NCBI RefSeq assembly: GCF_030158645.1
Contig: NZ_JAOASO010000085.1
Coordinates: 90,344 to 154,343 of the forward strand
Direction of reading: 5' to 3'
From: Hydrogenophaga sp.
GTDB lineage: Bacteria > Pseudomonadota > Gammaproteobacteria > Burkholderiales > Burkholderiaceae_C
DNA length: 64,000 nt
Shown: positions 7,483-15,450 of the stretch, one piece after another
Layout: each line of letters begins with the position of its first letter
Numbering within the stretch: the first letter of the stretch is position 1
Notes under the pieces: generated by a model
Databases searched by the model: none
What the model was told of the DNA's origin: nothing
What the model saw: the letters and a program-made list of their open reading frames with translations, nothing else
Program-made: the position numbers and the translations under genes

Positions 7483-8586
7483 TCAGGCGGTGGCGCTGCC
7501 ACGCACCCGGCGCGCCCGCACGGCCGCCGCCAGGCCCTGCAGCACCGGCACCGTCTGCTCGAACCCGATGCAGGCGTCGGTGACGCTCACACCCGGGCGC
7601 AAGGGCTGCCCCGGCACGATGTCCTGCCGTCCCTCCTGCAGATGGCTTTCGATCATCACGCCCACGATGCGTTGGTCGCCCGCCGCCACCTGCGCCGCCA
7701 CGTCGGCCGCCACCTCGATCTGCCGCTGGTGCTGCTTGCTGCTGTTGGCGTGCGACACGTCCACCATCACCTGCTCGCGCAGGCCCGCCTTGTGCAGCAG
7801 CGCGCAGGCCGCGTTCACGTCGGACGCGCTGTAGTTGGGCTGTGCGCCGCCGCGCAGGATCACGTGGCAGTCGTCGTTGCCGCGCGTCTCGAAGATCGCG
7901 GCCTGTCCCATCTTGGTCATGCCCATGAACGCGTGTGAGGCCTGGGCGGCCTGGATCGCGTCGGACGCCACCTTCACACCGCCGTCGGTGCCGTTCTTGA
8001 AACCCACCGGGCAGCTCAGCCCGCTGGCGAGCTGGCGGTGGCTCTGGCTCTCGGTGGTGCGGGCACCGATGGCGCCCCAGCTCACCAGGTCGCTGATGAA
8101 CTGCGGGCTCAGCAAATCCAGGAACTCGGTGCCCACCGGCAGGCCCAGCGCCAGGATCTCGAGCAACAAAGTGCGCGCCATCTCCAGCCCTTCGTTGATC
8201 GCGAAGCTGCCATCGAGGTGCGGGTCGTTGATGTAGCCCTTCCAGCCCACGGTGGTGCGCGGCTTCTCGAAGTACACGCGCATCACCACCAGCAGGTCGT
8301 CCTGCAAGGCGTCGGCCTGTTCCTTCAGCCGGCGCGCGTAGTCGATGGCCTGCGTGTGGTCGTGGATGGAGCACGGTCCCACCACCACCACCAGGCGGTC
8401 GTCCTGCGCGTGCAGCACGCGGGAGATGGCTTCACGGCTGTGCTGCACCAGGGCCTGGGCGTCGGTGTTGGCGGGTTGCCATTCCTGCAGCAAGGCGGGC
8501 GTGATGAGCGGGCGAACCGCCCCGATGCGCAGGTCGTCGATGCGGGTGGTGTCGAGGGTGGATGGGCGCGTGGCGTGGGTTTTCAT
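7483..8586 (-). CDS. aroG: 3-deoxy-7-phosphoheptulonate synthase, class I (AroG/F/H type)
   Basis: 367 residues. It catalyses condensation of phosphoenolpyruvate and erythrose 4-phosphate, the first step of the shikimate pathway. Family landmarks are VVVVGPCSIHD, the VMRVYFEKPRTTVGWKGYIND stretch (PEP and metal site), ARTTESQSHRQLASGL, PVGFKNGTDG and the metal-binding VDVSHANSSK. Length and order match the feedback-regulated E. coli AroG/AroF/AroH group; which amino acid inhibits this one cannot be told from the sequence. ATG 8586 is chosen over a TTG 36 bp upstream because conserved sequence begins only after it. It is convergent with infA and divergent from the outer-membrane protein gene. 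Confidence 0.94.
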   Translation of the reverse strand: MKTHATRPSTLDTTRIDDLRIGAVRPLITPALLQEWQPANTDAQALVQHSREAISRVLHAQDDRLVVVVGPCSIHDHTQAIDYARRLKEQADALQDDLLVVMRVYFEKPRTTVGWKGYINDPHLDGSFAINEGLEMARTLLLEILALGLPVGTEFLDLLSPQFISDLVSWGAIGARTTESQSHRQLASGLSCPVGFKNGTDGGVKVASDAIQAAQASHAFMGMTKMGQAAIFETRGNDDCHVILRGGAQPNYSASDVNAACALLHKAGLREQVMVDVSHANSSKQHQRQIEVAADVAAQVAAGDQRIVGVMIESHLQEGRQDIVPGQPLRPGVSVTDACIGFEQTVPVLQGLAAAVRARRVRGSATA

Positions 8587-8744
8587 GGAGATGGGCGGGC
8601 CGCCAAAGGGGAGGAGCGGCAAAGGCTGCGATTGCGGGGTGATGGGTGCCTATTTTGGGGCTTGACCGATTCAAGAAGGGCCGGCGCGAGACCGAAACAC
8701 AGGAACCACGTTGCCGTTGGTGCAACGCGTTTGAAAGGCCCCTC

Positions 8745-9242
8745 ATGAAAACCCTCTTCACCACCGCCACCCTGTGGCTGACCCTGGCGTTCGGTTCACC
8801 CGCAGCCTGGGCGGAATCGTCGGCCACCACCTTGAACCTCACGCCGGTGTCCACCTCACAGCTCTGGCTCAATGTCGGTGGTTTCTCGCGCCACTTCCAC
8901 CGCGACGCCGGCTACAACGAAAACAACCTGGGCATCGGCATCGAATACCGGACCAGCCCGGAGTTGTCGTACATGGCGGGCAGCTACTACAACAGCGTGC
9001 GCAAGAACACGGCCTATGCGGCGGTGAACTGGCAGCCCTGGATGGTGGGCCCGTTCAAGCTGGGTGCGGCGGTGGGCCTGATGAACGGCTACCCGGCCAT
9101 GAACCGGGGCGGTCATTTCTTTGCGGCCCTGCCGATGGCGACCTACGAGGGCGAGCGCTTCGGCCTGAACGTCGGGCTGATCCCGTCCATCAAGAACGTG
9201 GATGGCGCGGTGATCGTGCAGTTCAAGCTGCGGGTGAACTGA
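8745..9242 (+). CDS. Small outer-membrane beta-barrel protein (PagP-like)
   Basis: 165 residues with a clear signal peptide (1 to about 22, cleaved after AWA). The mature part alternates aromatic and polar residues like an eight-stranded barrel and contains GGFSRHFHRD, YNENNLGIGIEYR, SYYNSVRKNTAYAAVNWQPW and FKLGAAVGLMNGY, and ends with a C-terminal VQFKLRVN that could be the terminal strand. The overall pattern recalls beta-proteobacterial PagP-like lipid A palmitoyltransferase relatives, with a conserved His in SRHFHRD as possible catalytic residue, but I cannot confirm enzymatic identity. Its 3' end overlaps the convergent exonuclease gene by 20 bp. Confidence 0.7.
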   Translation: MKTLFTTATLWLTLAFGSPAAWAESSATTLNLTPVSTSQLWLNVGGFSRHFHRDAGYNENNLGIGIEYRTSPELSYMAGSYYNSVRKNTAYAAVNWQPWMVGPFKLGAAVGLMNGYPAMNRGGHFFAALPMATYEGERFGLNVGLIPSIKNVDGAVIVQFKLRVN

Positions 9243-9861
9243 GCGCCCCGGGCGTTCGCTGCGCGCTGAAGAAACGCGGCAACTGGTTGCGCGCGCAACG
9301 CTGCAGCCCCATCAGGAAACCGTGGTCGGGCCGGACCACACCGTGCTGCACTTGCAGGTCGTGCTGGATGCGCGCCAGCAGCTCCGCCGCCATGTTGGCG
9401 TCGGCCATGGCGCGGTGGGCCTGCCCGGTGCGTGGCAGGCGGAAAAAATCCACCAGCGAGCCCAGCTTGTGGCTGGGTGCCTGCGGGTACAGCCGGCGCG
9501 AGAGCAGGACGGTGCAGGCGAAAGCGTGTGGCGCGGGCTCGCCGGCGAGTGCCAGCTCGGCCTGCCAGTAGCGACGGTCGAAAGACGCGTTGTGCGCCAC
9601 CATGGGCACCGACCCGACGAAGCGCGCTGCGTCGCGCATCACCACCTCGGCGGCGGGGGCATGGGCCACCATGTCGTTGGTGATGCCCGTGAGTTGCGTG
9701 ATGAACGACGGAATGTGCACACCGGCGTTCATGAGGCTCTGGAACCGGTCCACCACGCGACCCCCTTCGGTGATCACGATGGCCACCTCGGTCGCACGGT
9801 CGCCCATCGATGGCGAGATGCCGGTGGTTTCAAAGTCGATGACGGCGATCGGTGAGGACAT
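9223..9861 (-). CDS. DEDDh 3'-5' exonuclease (DNA polymerase III epsilon-like / RNase T superfamily)
   Basis: 212 residues. The three exonuclease motifs are visible: ExoI VIDFETTG (Asp9, Glu11), ExoII HNASFDRRYW (Asp near residue 95) and ExoIII HRAMADANMAAELL (His-x4-Asp of the DEDDh type). Such stand-alone proteins degrade single-stranded DNA or RNA 3' ends. The short length and lack of a clamp-binding or theta-binding tail argue against the replicative DnaQ. It is convergent with the barrel protein, overlapping it by 20 bp, and is separated by 37 bp from the histidine kinase gene upstream on the same strand. Confidence 0.85.
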   Translation of the reverse strand: MSSPIAVIDFETTGISPSMGDRATEVAIVITEGGRVVDRFQSLMNAGVHIPSFITQLTGITNDMVAHAPAAEVVMRDAARFVGSVPMVAHNASFDRRYWQAELALAGEPAPHAFACTVLLSRRLYPQAPSHKLGSLVDFFRLPRTGQAHRAMADANMAAELLARIQHDLQVQHGVVRPDHGFLMGLQRCARNQLPRFFSAQRTPGALSSPAA

Positions 9862-9898
9862 GTCGGTGGCGGTGGCGGTATCCGGGGAGGCTGCGAGC

Positions 9899-11278
9899 TT
9901 AGCCTTGTTGTGCCGACCCGCTCGAACCCATTTCCATGGGCGCCCCGGTCTGCGCCTTGCAGGGCAGCTCGGCCGCGATGTGCGTGCCCTGCCCCGGGCT
10001 GCTGTGGATGCTGAGGTGCCCGGCGTGGGATTCCACGCGCACGCGCATGCCGATCAGGCCGTGGTGGCGGGCGGGCACGTTGTCCGCGTTGAAGCCGCAG
10101 CCGTCGTCGCGAACGTTCACCCGCACCCAGTCGCCCCGGGGCTCCAGGCTCACCCAGACCTGCCGGGCCCTGGCGTACTTGCTGATGTTGGTCAGCGACT
10201 CCTGCACCAGGCGGTACACGGTGAGCTCGCATTCCTTGTCCAGACTCACCGCCTGCAGCGCCGTGTGGACGGCAATGCCCAGGCTGCCGGCGGCGTCCTG
10301 GCACAGACCCTCGAGTGCCGACACGAGGCCCAGCTGGTCGAGCGACGACGGGCGCAGGTTTTCGATGATGCGGCGTTTCACCGCGATGCCTTCGTTCAAG
10401 CGCTGTTCGATGCCGCCCATGCGCTCCAGCGCGGTGGTCGGCAGCTCGGTCACGCGGCGCAGGCGCGCCAGTTCCAGCTTCATGGCCGTGAAGAGTCCAC
10501 CGAGTTCGTCGTGCAGCTCGCGCGCCAGCCGGCCGCGTTCGTCTTCCCGTGTCGTGACCAGGTGCCCCGCGAGCTCACGCAGCTCGGCGGTGCGCAGCGC
10601 CACCTGCGATGCGAGGTACTCGCTCTCGCGCGCTTTCTGCTCGTCGCTGTCACGCAGCTGGCGCGTGAACAGCACCAGACCCACCACCGAGATCAGCACG
10701 AGCAGGTGCAGCGCCACCCGGTTGATCATGATGGCGTCAAAGAGCGACACGCGCGCGGTCTGCTGCAGGGCGGCGGCCCGCTTGAGCACCAGGTCGAACT
10801 CGGTGCGCAGGCTGGCATAGCTGGAGCGGCCGCGATCGCTGCTGGCCATCAGGCGGGCCTGCGTGCGCTGGCCGCGCTCGGCGGCGTCCATCCATTGCTC
10901 CATGGCGGTCACACGCGCCTGGATGGCCATGCGCACCGCTTCCACCGACACCGTGCGCTGCGGGTCCACGTCGGCGATCAGCTGGAAAGCCCCGCTCTGC
11001 GCTTGCGCCAACGCGGCGATGGATGCGCGGTGGTCATCGCGGTCGGCCGCCTGCCCGTTGATGAGGAAGGCGCGTGCGGCGGTTTCGGCGTCCGTGAGGT
11101 GCTGCAGCACGCGCCCGGCCTGCAGGCGCGCATCGGTGAGCGCAATGCCTTGAGTCAATGTGGTGCGCGAATGCTGGAAGGCCCCTTCAATGACCACCAC
11201 GGCGATCACCGCCAGGGCCAGCACCACCGGCATCACGTACCGCGTGCGCGCCACGCGCTCGATCGACGACTTGATCAT
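9899..11278 (-). CDS. Membrane sensor histidine kinase, CHASE3-like sensor and HisKA_3 core
   Basis: 459 residues. Two transmembrane helices (about 12-33 and 183-203) flank a helical periplasmic domain with the CHASE3-like pattern (LTDAETAARAFLINGQ). A coiled coil leads to the HisKA_3 phosphoacceptor box GRLARELHDELGGLF, with His256, and then a HATPase_c domain with NISKYARA (N box), VRDDGCGF (G1) and HHGLIGMRVRVE (G2). This is the NarX/DegS class, which normally partners with LuxR-type response regulators. The ATG at 11278 is chosen because the longer reading frame lacks family sequence. It is the second gene of an operon with the receiver gene 46 bp upstream. A LuxR-type regulator at 13241 is a likely extra partner. 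Confidence 0.9.
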   Translation of the reverse strand: MIKSSIERVARTRYVMPVVLALAVIAVVVIEGAFQHSRTTLTQGIALTDARLQAGRVLQHLTDAETAARAFLINGQAADRDDHRASIAALAQAQSGAFQLIADVDPQRTVSVEAVRMAIQARVTAMEQWMDAAERGQRTQARLMASSDRGRSSYASLRTEFDLVLKRAAALQQTARVSLFDAIMINRVALHLLVLISVVGLVLFTRQLRDSDEQKARESEYLASQVALRTAELRELAGHLVTTREDERGRLARELHDELGGLFTAMKLELARLRRVTELPTTALERMGGIEQRLNEGIAVKRRIIENLRPSSLDQLGLVSALEGLCQDAAGSLGIAVHTALQAVSLDKECELTVYRLVQESLTNISKYARARQVWVSLEPRGDWVRVNVRDDGCGFNADNVPARHHGLIGMRVRVESHAGHLSIHSSPGQGTHIAAELPCKAQTGAPMEMGSSGSAQQG

Positions 11279-11324
11279 GCCGGCTCCGCTGGCCCTGCGT
11301 GCCGCGGGCCTTGTGGTTCTGAAT

Positions 11325-11729
11325 CTAACGCAGCTCTCCCGGCTGGGTGGACGAGCCATCGGACACCCGGGCGCAATAGGCAATCAGGTCATCGAGCTCG
11401 CACGACTTGTCGAACACACGGTCAGCCCCCAGCACGGCGCAGCGTTTGCGGATGTCGTCGGTCGCGTAGTTGGTGAGCACCACGGTGCGCGCGCCCAGGT
11501 GGGCCTCTTGCGCCGCCTTGAGCACGCCCAGGCCCGAACCCGAGCGCAGGAAGATGTCGACGATCAGGAGATCGAGCGCGGCGCCATCGTTGCGCAGCCA
11601 GCGCACCGCGCCCGGTTCGTCCACCGCATGCCCCACCACCTTCACCTCGGTCAGCTCTTGCAGCGTGGAGACCAGGTTGTCGTAGATGACCGTGTTGTCT
11701 TCGACGATGAAGGTGTTCAGGGGAGGCAT
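11325..11729 (-). CDS. Stand-alone response-regulator receiver domain protein
   Basis: 134 residues consisting of one CheY-like receiver domain and no output domain. The acidic pocket is Glu10-Asp11, the phosphoacceptor is Asp58 (LLIVDIFL), the conserved Thr is in VLTNYATDD and the conserved Lys in VFDKSCELDDL. It probably acts by protein-protein contact or as a phosphate sink. It lies 46 bp upstream of the HisKA_3 kinase in the same direction, so both form an operon. About 90 bp upstream of its start is a perfect TGTAGG-N6-CCTACA palindrome. Confidence 0.88.
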   Translation of the reverse strand: MPPLNTFIVEDNTVIYDNLVSTLQELTEVKVVGHAVDEPGAVRWLRNDGAALDLLIVDIFLRSGSGLGVLKAAQEAHLGARTVVLTNYATDDIRKRCAVLGADRVFDKSCELDDLIAYCARVSDGSSTQPGELR

Positions 11730-11818
11730 GGTGGTGGGTGGTGAAAACAGGGCCAGGGCGCCGAAGCATCGCTGCGTCGGGCGCCCGGCAGAGCGTCGTT
11801 GAAAAAGCCCGTTGTGTC

Positions 11819-11836
11819 TGTAGGCGGCTTCCTACA
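11819..11836. promoter_or_regulatory. Perfect TGTAGG-N6-CCTACA palindrome (candidate LuxR-type regulator site)
   Basis: TGTAGG (11819-11824), six bases, CCTACA (11831-11836). The layout equals that of the GacA box (TGTAAG-N6-CTTACA) but with a G/C change. It is located upstream of the receiver-kinase operon. Related half-conserved sites occur at 13122, 13155 and 21220. Confidence 0.5.
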
Positions 11837-11856
11837 TCGCGCAGGGCAGGGCGTTG

Positions 11857-12168
11857 TCAGCGCACCAGGATGTCGTTGCGCACCGCTTGCACGCCGGGGG
11901 TGGTCCGGGCGATCCGCTCGGCGGTGGCGCGCTCATCGGCGGACTTGGCGAAGCCCGACAGCTGCACCGTGCCCTTGAGCGTCTCCACGCTGATCGAGGT
12001 GGCGCTGACCGACTTGTCCTCGGCCATGCGCGCCTTCACCCGGGTGGTGATGGTGGCGTCGTCGATGTAGGAGCCCACGGTCTGCTGGTCGCGGGCGACC
12101 GCGCAGCCGGTGAGTTGAACGAGAGAGACGGTGGCGGCAATGGCCAACACGGCGTGAGCGATTTTCAT
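11857..12168 (-). CDS. BON-domain lipoprotein (short)
   Basis: 103 residues. A lipoprotein signal ends in the lipobox LTGC, with Cys22 as the acylated residue. One BON domain follows (about 40-100): TRVKARMAEDKSV, ISVETLKGTVQLSGFAKSADERATAERIARTTPGV. BON proteins of the OsmY/DolP type bind phospholipid or stabilise the envelope under stress. A GGAGGA site precedes the ATG. It is 29 bp downstream of the longer BON lipoprotein and in the same direction, likely one transcript with csbD. Confidence 0.85.
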   Translation of the reverse strand: MKIAHAVLAIAATVSLVQLTGCAVARDQQTVGSYIDDATITTRVKARMAEDKSVSATSISVETLKGTVQLSGFAKSADERATAERIARTTPGVQAVRNDILVR

Positions 12169-12197
12169 GGGGTCCTCCAAGTGTTGTTGCGCCGTGC

Positions 12198-12641
12198 TCA
12201 GCTGTTCTTGGCCACGGTCAGGCGGTTCTCGACCGTCACCACGCCATCGACAGCGGCGGCCAGGGTGGTCGCGCGTTCGCGCGAGGCCTCGTCGGGTGCG
12301 GTGCCGGTCAGCGCCACGTTGCCGGCTTCGGTGTCCACATCGATCTTCAAGGCGCTGAGCTGGTCGTCAGCGGCCAGCGCTGCGTTCACCTTGGTGGTGA
12401 TGGCCATGTCGGTGGCGCTCTGGGTCGCGCTGTCGGCGGCTTTGGAGCCGGCGGCCTGCATGTCGCTGGCAGCCACCTGGGCGTCGTTCTTCATCTCCGT
12501 GGCGGCGGATTGCACCGTGGCGGTGGCGTTGTCGACTTGCTGGCCGACGGTGGTGTTGTCGACCTTTTCGCCGCAGGCGGCGATCAGCACGGTCGCCGCG
12601 GCGGCGGCAAAGAGGGCGGTGTAGCGGTGGTTGGATGTCAT
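12198..12641 (-). CDS. BON-domain lipoprotein with helical spacer
   Basis: 147 residues. A signal peptide with lipobox IAAC (Cys23) is followed by a long Ala/Thr/Asp-rich helical spacer (about 30-80), and a single BON domain (about 80-145): TDMAITTKVNAALAADDQLSALKIDVDTEAGNVALTGTAPDE. It is likely a periplasmic-facing envelope-stress lipoprotein, anchored and set away from the membrane by the spacer. It sits between csbD and the shorter BON gene. Function beyond the domain is unknown. Confidence 0.85.
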   Translation of the reverse strand: MTSNHRYTALFAAAAATVLIAACGEKVDNTTVGQQVDNATATVQSAATEMKNDAQVAASDMQAAGSKAADSATQSATDMAITTKVNAALAADDQLSALKIDVDTEAGNVALTGTAPDEASRERATTLAAAVDGVVTVENRLTVAKNS

Positions 12642-12735
12642 GATGTTTTCCTTTGAACAGCGTTGTGAACGGTGCGCCGGCGGGCGCCGGCGCGGGTGTT
12701 CAGGTTTCAGGTTCTGGCGTGGTGGTCGGTGCGCT

Positions 12736-12981
12736 TCAAACCTTGTCGGTGGGGCGTTTGGTCAGCTTGTCGAACCAGTCATCACCGGCTCGGCGTTCCC
12801 ATTCGGTCACCTGGCGCTCGGCTTCGTCCTTGGCCACGCCGTAGCGTTCCTGGATCTTGCCGGCGAGCTGTTCGCGCCGGCCGTTGACCACATCAAAGTC
12901 GTCGTCGGTCAGCTGACCCCATTGCTCGGTCACGCGGCCTTTGAGTTGTTTCCAGTTGCCTTCGATTCGGTCCCAGTTCAT
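12736..12981 (-). CDS. CsbD-family stress protein
   Basis: 81 residues with the CsbD pattern: MNWDRIEGNWKQLKGRVTEQ, then WGQLTDDDFDVVNGRREQLAGKIQERYGVAKDEAERQV. CsbD proteins are small, very hydrophilic and induced by general stress in many bacteria; the biochemical role is not known. A CAGGAG site lies 9 bp before the ATG. It heads a leftward run with the two BON lipoproteins and is divergent from the LuxR-type regulator gene, with TGTAGG half-sites in between. Confidence 0.92.
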   Translation of the reverse strand: MNWDRIEGNWKQLKGRVTEQWGQLTDDDFDVVNGRREQLAGKIQERYGVAKDEAERQVTEWERRAGDDWFDKLTKRPTDKV

Positions 12982-13121
12982 GTGCTTCTCCTGTTGAGGT
13001 TGCGAAGTGTTGGAGCGGTGGGTTCACCGTCCTCGACCCGGTGCTGAAGGTCAGCGTCAAGCCGTGCCTTCACTGTAGGCGGGGGGTCACCGCCAGCGTG
13101 TCGGGCGGCGCGCCGTCGCCT

Positions 13122-13172
13122 TGTAGGACAACGCCCCTGGTCCCCACGGCCGTGTGTAGGCGTTGTCCGACG
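13122..13172. promoter_or_regulatory. Two TGTAGG-type half-palindromes between csbD and the LuxR regulator
   Basis: TGTAGG-N6-CCCCTG at 13122-13139 and TGTAGG-N6-CCGACG at 13155-13172. The left half is perfect in both and their starts are 33 bp apart, about three helical turns. A further single TGTAGG is at 13074-13079. They match half of the perfect palindrome at 11819-11836. Confidence 0.4.
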
Positions 13173-13240
13173 CGCCCCTGGGGCCCGGGCCTGTTAGATT
13201 TCCGGCTCCACCCGAAGGCAACCACCCTTGCGAGACCCCC

Positions 13241-13873
13241 ATGATCAGAATCGGCATCGTTGACGACCACGCCATCGTGCGCACCGGCCTGCGGCAGTTT
13301 CTGTCCGAGCATGTGGACCTGCGCGTGACGGGTGAAGCCAACAACGGTCGCGAGGCGCTCGATCTCGTGCGCGGGGGCGAGGTCGACGTGTTGCTGATGG
13401 ACATTTCCATGCCCGAGCACGGCGGCGTGGACGCACTGCAGGCGATCAAGGCGCGCTTTCCCGATCTCGCGGTGCTCATCCTGAGCGGTTTCCCCGAGGC
13501 GCAGTACGCCACCACCCTGCTGCGCTTTGGCGCCAGCGGTTACCTCAACAAGGAATGCGCGCCCGAGGACATCGTCAACGCCATCCGCACCGTGTCGCGC
13601 GGTCGCCGTTACGTGAGCCCGGCGGTGGCCGAGTTGCTGGCCGACGGGGCCGCCGGTGCGGTGGAGCAACCAGCGCACGAACTGCTCTCCGAACGGGAGA
13701 TGCAGGTGTTCCTGCGCCTGGCGAAGGGCGAAACCATTGGCCACATGGCCGAGCAGATGTTCCTGAGTGTGAAGACCGTGAGCACCTACCGCTCGCGCGT
13801 GCTGGAAAAACTCAAACTCGCCAGCAACAGCGATCTCACGTACTACGCACTCAAGAACGGCCTGATCCAGTGA
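13241..13873 (+). CDS. LuxR/FixJ-family response regulator
   Basis: 210 residues. An N-terminal receiver domain has the acidic pair Asp8-Asp9, phosphoacceptor Asp54 (LLMDISMPEHGG) and conserved Lys in YLNKECAPEDIV. The C-terminal LuxR helix-turn-helix (about 145-205) contains LLSEREMQVFLRLAKGETIGHMAEQMFLSVKTVSTYRSRVLEKL, unusual only in having SEREMQV where SxRExxV is normal. The class dimerises on phosphorylation and activates promoters. The ATG at 13241 opens the receiver domain directly. It is the natural partner of the HisKA_3 kinase at 9899-11278 and may bind the TGTAGG sites nearby. Its 3' end faces the phospholipase-D lipoprotein gene 16 bp away. Confidence 0.92.
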   Translation: MIRIGIVDDHAIVRTGLRQFLSEHVDLRVTGEANNGREALDLVRGGEVDVLLMDISMPEHGGVDALQAIKARFPDLAVLILSGFPEAQYATTLLRFGASGYLNKECAPEDIVNAIRTVSRGRRYVSPAVAELLADGAAGAVEQPAHELLSEREMQVFLRLAKGETIGHMAEQMFLSVKTVSTYRSRVLEKLKLASNSDLTYYALKNGLIQ

Positions 13874-13889
13874 TGCCCGCCTGAGGGTC

Positions 13890-15308
13890 TCAGAGCATCC
13901 GCTCCATCAGCCGGCTCAGCGTTTCCATCGCGCGGTCGTCCAGGCCGCGCCGGCGCCATGCCTCCAGCGTGATCGCTTGGGATGCGTCGCGGTCGCGTTC
14001 GAACAAGCGGTTCATCTCGGCGCCGAAATCGTCGCCCAGCACGATCACGTTGAGTTCGCTGTTGGCCACAAAGCTCAGCCAGTCGAGGTTGCTCGACCCC
14101 ACGGTGGAGAACACGCCGTCGATCACGGCGGTCTTGGCGTGCATCAGCGCGTGTTCCATCTGGTAGATGCGCACACCCGAGCTCAGCAGGTCGTCGTAGT
14201 AGGAGCGCCCGGCGTGGAACGCCAGCGTGGAGTCGCTGCGACCGGGCAGCACCATCTCCACCACCACGCCGCGCTCGGCCGCCTTGCGCAGGGCGGTCAC
14301 GAAGTCGTTGCCGGGGGCGAAGTAGGCCATGGTGAAGCGCACGTTGACCTGCGCCGCGTCCACCGCGGCCAGAAGCGTGCTGTAGATGCGGTTGTCCTTG
14401 TCGCGCGGGTCGCTGGCGATCACCTTCACCACGCGCGTGCCGGGCTCGGCCGCGGCCTTTTGCGGGGCCGGTTGTCCCAGCTCGCCTTGGCAGCCCTGCT
14501 CGCGCCAGGTGGTCTCGAACACCTGGCCGATCACCGGCACCACGGGGCCGCGCAGTTCGATCTGCGTGTCGCGCCAGCCGTCGTCGAGCGCGCCTTCGCC
14601 GGTGGGTTGGCCGCGGCGGCCGAACGAGCTGGAGCCGTACACGCGGCTGATGTTGATGCCGCCGGTGAAGGCCACGTCCTCGTCGACCACGAGCAGCTTG
14701 CGGTGGTCGCGGTGCGTCAGGCCCCAGAAGCCGGGGCGTTTGGTCGGGTTGATCGGGTTGAAGGCGCACACCGCCACACCGCCGTCCACCAAACGCTTGA
14801 AGAACGCATCGGGCGTGGTGATGGAGCCGACCGCGTCGTAGATCATGGCCACTTTCACGCCCTGCGCGGCGCGTGCGAGCAGCAGCTCGGCCACCTCGGC
14901 CGCCACGCCTTCGTCCTCCACGATGTAGCTCTGCAGCAGCACGCGGCCGCGCGCCTGTGCAATGGCCGCCTTCATGGCGCCGAAGGTGGCGGGCCCGTCG
15001 ACCAGCAGGCGCGTGCGGTTGCCCTGGTAGAGATCGGCATCGCCGGTGGCGGTGAGCGTCTTCAGGTGGTGGATCGCCAGATCCTTCTTGCCTTCGTTGA
15101 CCATGCCCTGCAGCGCCTTGCGCTCGGCCGTGGCCGATACCTGGCCGGCGGCCCCGCTCACATTGACCGTGCCGGCCTGTTCCACGGGCAGGTCGGCGGT
15201 TTTGGGTGGCAGGCTGGAACACCCCACCACCGCGAGCAGCAGGCCCGAGAGGACGAGGCCGCACAGCCGGCGCAGGCCGGGCGTTTGGGGTGAGCGAGTC
15301 TTGTGCAT
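13890..15308 (-). CDS. Phospholipase D / cardiolipin synthase-like lipoprotein
   Basis: 472 residues. The signal peptide ends with a lipobox (VVGC, Cys30). Two PLD domains each hold an HKD motif: HRDHRKLLVVDED in the first and HALMHAKTAVIDGVFSTVGSSN in the second. The domain order and the LTHRDHRK sequence match cardiolipin synthase-type transphosphatidylases. An N-terminal lipoprotein signal, instead of two transmembrane helices, implies that the enzyme is anchored and exported, so the substrate may be periplasmic-leaflet phospholipid. It is convergent with the LuxR regulator gene and belongs by position to the envelope-stress island. Confidence 0.88.
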   Translation of the reverse strand: MHKTRSPQTPGLRRLCGLVLSGLLLAVVGCSSLPPKTADLPVEQAGTVNVSGAAGQVSATAERKALQGMVNEGKKDLAIHHLKTLTATGDADLYQGNRTRLLVDGPATFGAMKAAIAQARGRVLLQSYIVEDEGVAAEVAELLLARAAQGVKVAMIYDAVGSITTPDAFFKRLVDGGVAVCAFNPINPTKRPGFWGLTHRDHRKLLVVDEDVAFTGGINISRVYGSSSFGRRGQPTGEGALDDGWRDTQIELRGPVVPVIGQVFETTWREQGCQGELGQPAPQKAAAEPGTRVVKVIASDPRDKDNRIYSTLLAAVDAAQVNVRFTMAYFAPGNDFVTALRKAAERGVVVEMVLPGRSDSTLAFHAGRSYYDDLLSSGVRIYQMEHALMHAKTAVIDGVFSTVGSSNLDWLSFVANSELNVIVLGDDFGAEMNRLFERDRDASQAITLEAWRRRGLDDRAMETLSRLMERML

Positions 15309-15450
15309 GGGTGCTATGGGTGAAGGGATGACCGGGGCGCCACGGTGGCGCAGACCCGAGTGTGCTCGTGCCGGGGCCGAGTGTGCGTCGGCGGGGGCAA
15401 TGTGGGCGTGTCGGACCCGGCCGACAACGCTGGCTGTCTCCCGCGCGGCT

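Noticed and set aside
8586..8622. TTG at 8622 as start of the DAHP synthase
   Set aside because: The additional 12 residues are proline/glycine-rich and family sequence starts after ATG 8586.
13074..13091. TGTAGG at 13074 as a full palindrome site
   Set aside because: The second half (GTCACC) does not match CCTACA; treated as a single half-site only.
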